Origin: Pelagibacteraceae bacterium
GTDB lineage: Bacteria; Pseudomonadota; Alphaproteobacteria; GCA-002720895
Length of the DNA: 5,807 bases
NCBI GenBank assembly: GCA_002711715.1
Contig: PARY01000013.1
Location: 1-5,807, forward strand
Direction of reading: 5' to 3'
In this document: positions 5,247-5,807 of the stretch, in pieces
Position numbering within the stretch: position 1 is the stretch's first letter
How the letters are laid out: every line of letters starts with the position of its first letter
Position numbers and translations under genes: made by a program
The notes under the pieces: model-generated
What the model was told of the DNA's origin: nothing
The model's input: only the letters and a program-made list of their open reading frames with translations
Database searches by the model: none

Positions 5247-5807
5247 TTGGAAATAGAATTACCCGAATCAAACAATCCTTTATTTTTATTTTTTTTAATT
5301 ATTCTGATGAATTCTTTTATTGGTATCATCCAAATCTTTTTTCTTTTTTTTCTTTTAATTATTTCTGGAATTATTTCCGGTTCTGAAGTTGCTTATTTTT
5401 CACTAACCTCTAACGATATAACTATTTTAAAAACGAAGAACAATTCTTCGTTAAAAAAAATATTGCTTCTTTTAAGATCTCCAGAAAAATTATTAGCAAC
5501 AATCTTAATTTTAAACAATCTAATAAACGTTGCAATAATAACTTTATCAGCTTATTTTGTTTGGAGTATTTATGGAAAAAACCCATTGGTTTTTTTAACA
5601 TTAACAATTGTAGTAACGCTTATGATTGTTTTTTTTGGTGAAATAATACCAAAAGTATACGCCAATAAAAACAAACTTTTTTTTATAAAAATTTCATCTC
5701 AAATTATTCATTACTCTTTTATGTTTTTTAAACCTTTTGTGTTTCTTTTAGTTTATATAACTAAAGTTTTTAATAAGTCACAAAAAAGGGAATTCTTAGA
5801 AAGCTCA
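5247..5807 (+). CDS. gldE: GldE, DUF21/CNNM-type membrane protein (3' end outside window)
   Basis: An open frame of 187 codons runs to the right edge. It is the N-terminal membrane part of a GldE/CorC-HlyC-type protein; the CBS pair and CorC-C domain expected next are not in the window. The family's DUF21 landmarks are present: SGSEVAYFSLT (44-54), LLATILILNNLINVA (82-96) and FFGEIIPKVYANKN (129-142). Hydrophobic segments cover about 12-45, 82-109, 113-131 and 148-172. In F. johnsoniae GldE works with GldD in gliding; related CNNM/CorC proteins move Mg2+ or Co2+. The start is uncertain. TTG at 5247 directly follows an in-frame TAA and gives MEIELPESNNP, reminiscent of the acidic, proline-containing start of other GldE proteins. 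The first in-frame ATG (5307) would remove 20 residues. It lies 14 bp after ssb, which supports co-transcription. Confidence 0.9.
   Translation, partial: MEIELPESNNPLFLFFLIILMNSFIGIIQIFFLFFLLIISGIISGSEVAYFSLTSNDITILKTKNNSSLKKILLLLRSPEKLLATILILNNLINVAIITLSAYFVWSIYGKNPLVFLTLTIVVTLMIVFFGEIIPKVYANKNKLFFIKISSQIIHYSFMFFKPFVFLLVYITKVFNKSQKREFLESS

Noticed and set aside
5422..5607. Minus-strand 61-codon frame
   Set aside because: It is antisense to the DUF21 region of gldE, which is clearly coding on the plus strand.
1..5807. CRISPR array, insertion sequence, tRNA, riboswitch or toxin-antitoxin pair
   Set aside because: No spaced direct repeats, terminal inverted repeats, tRNA-like arms, transposase motifs or unassigned gene pairs were seen. 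Coding sequence accounts for nearly all of the window.

Overview
The window is very AT-rich, compact, core-genome DNA from a Bacteroidota, most likely a Flavobacteriia member. The evidence is the gldB and gldE genes, the linked set mutY-ssb-gldE, the set HU-TPR-tiny basic protein-RNase G, a Bacteroidota-type -33/-7 promoter match, and gene starts without clear Shine-Dalgarno sequences. The short spacers, tail-to-tail overlap and many A/T homopolymers suggest a streamlined genome, perhaps marine; that last point is inference. No rRNA, tRNA, CRISPR, insertion sequence, integrase or phage gene was seen, and no gap between genes exceeds about 55 bases.

Layout. Positions 1-264 (+) hold the C-terminal part of nth (endonuclease III). 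It runs tail-to-tail into, and overlaps by 20 bp, a five-gene leftward operon. In transcription order that operon is an HU-family protein (3658-3365), a membrane-anchored TPR protein (3356-2898), a 29-residue AURKAIP1/COX24-type (bS22/mS38-like) basic protein (2883-2794), RNase E/G (2781-1252) and GldB (1255-245). Spacers are 8, 14 and 12 bp, then a 4-bp ATGA overlap. A 54-bp divergent region (3659-3712) separates it from a rightward operon: mutY (3713-4786), ssb (4804-5232) and gldE (5247 to the right edge, incomplete), with 17- and 14-bp spacers.

Functional themes. (i) DNA maintenance: two [4Fe-4S] HhH-GPD glycosylases (Nth, MutY), SSB and HU. (ii) RNA and ribosome: RNase G with a tiny probable small-subunit protein immediately upstream. 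(iii) Envelope/gliding accessory functions: GldB and GldE, which are genetically linked in Flavobacterium johnsoniae. GldB here lacks a recognisable lipobox and RNase G lacks the Zn-link cysteines. HU, MutY and GldE appear to use non-ATG starts.

I see no undescribed defence or mobile system. The most informative items are the tiny gene, easily missed because of its size, and the placement of gldB at the end of the RNase G operon.
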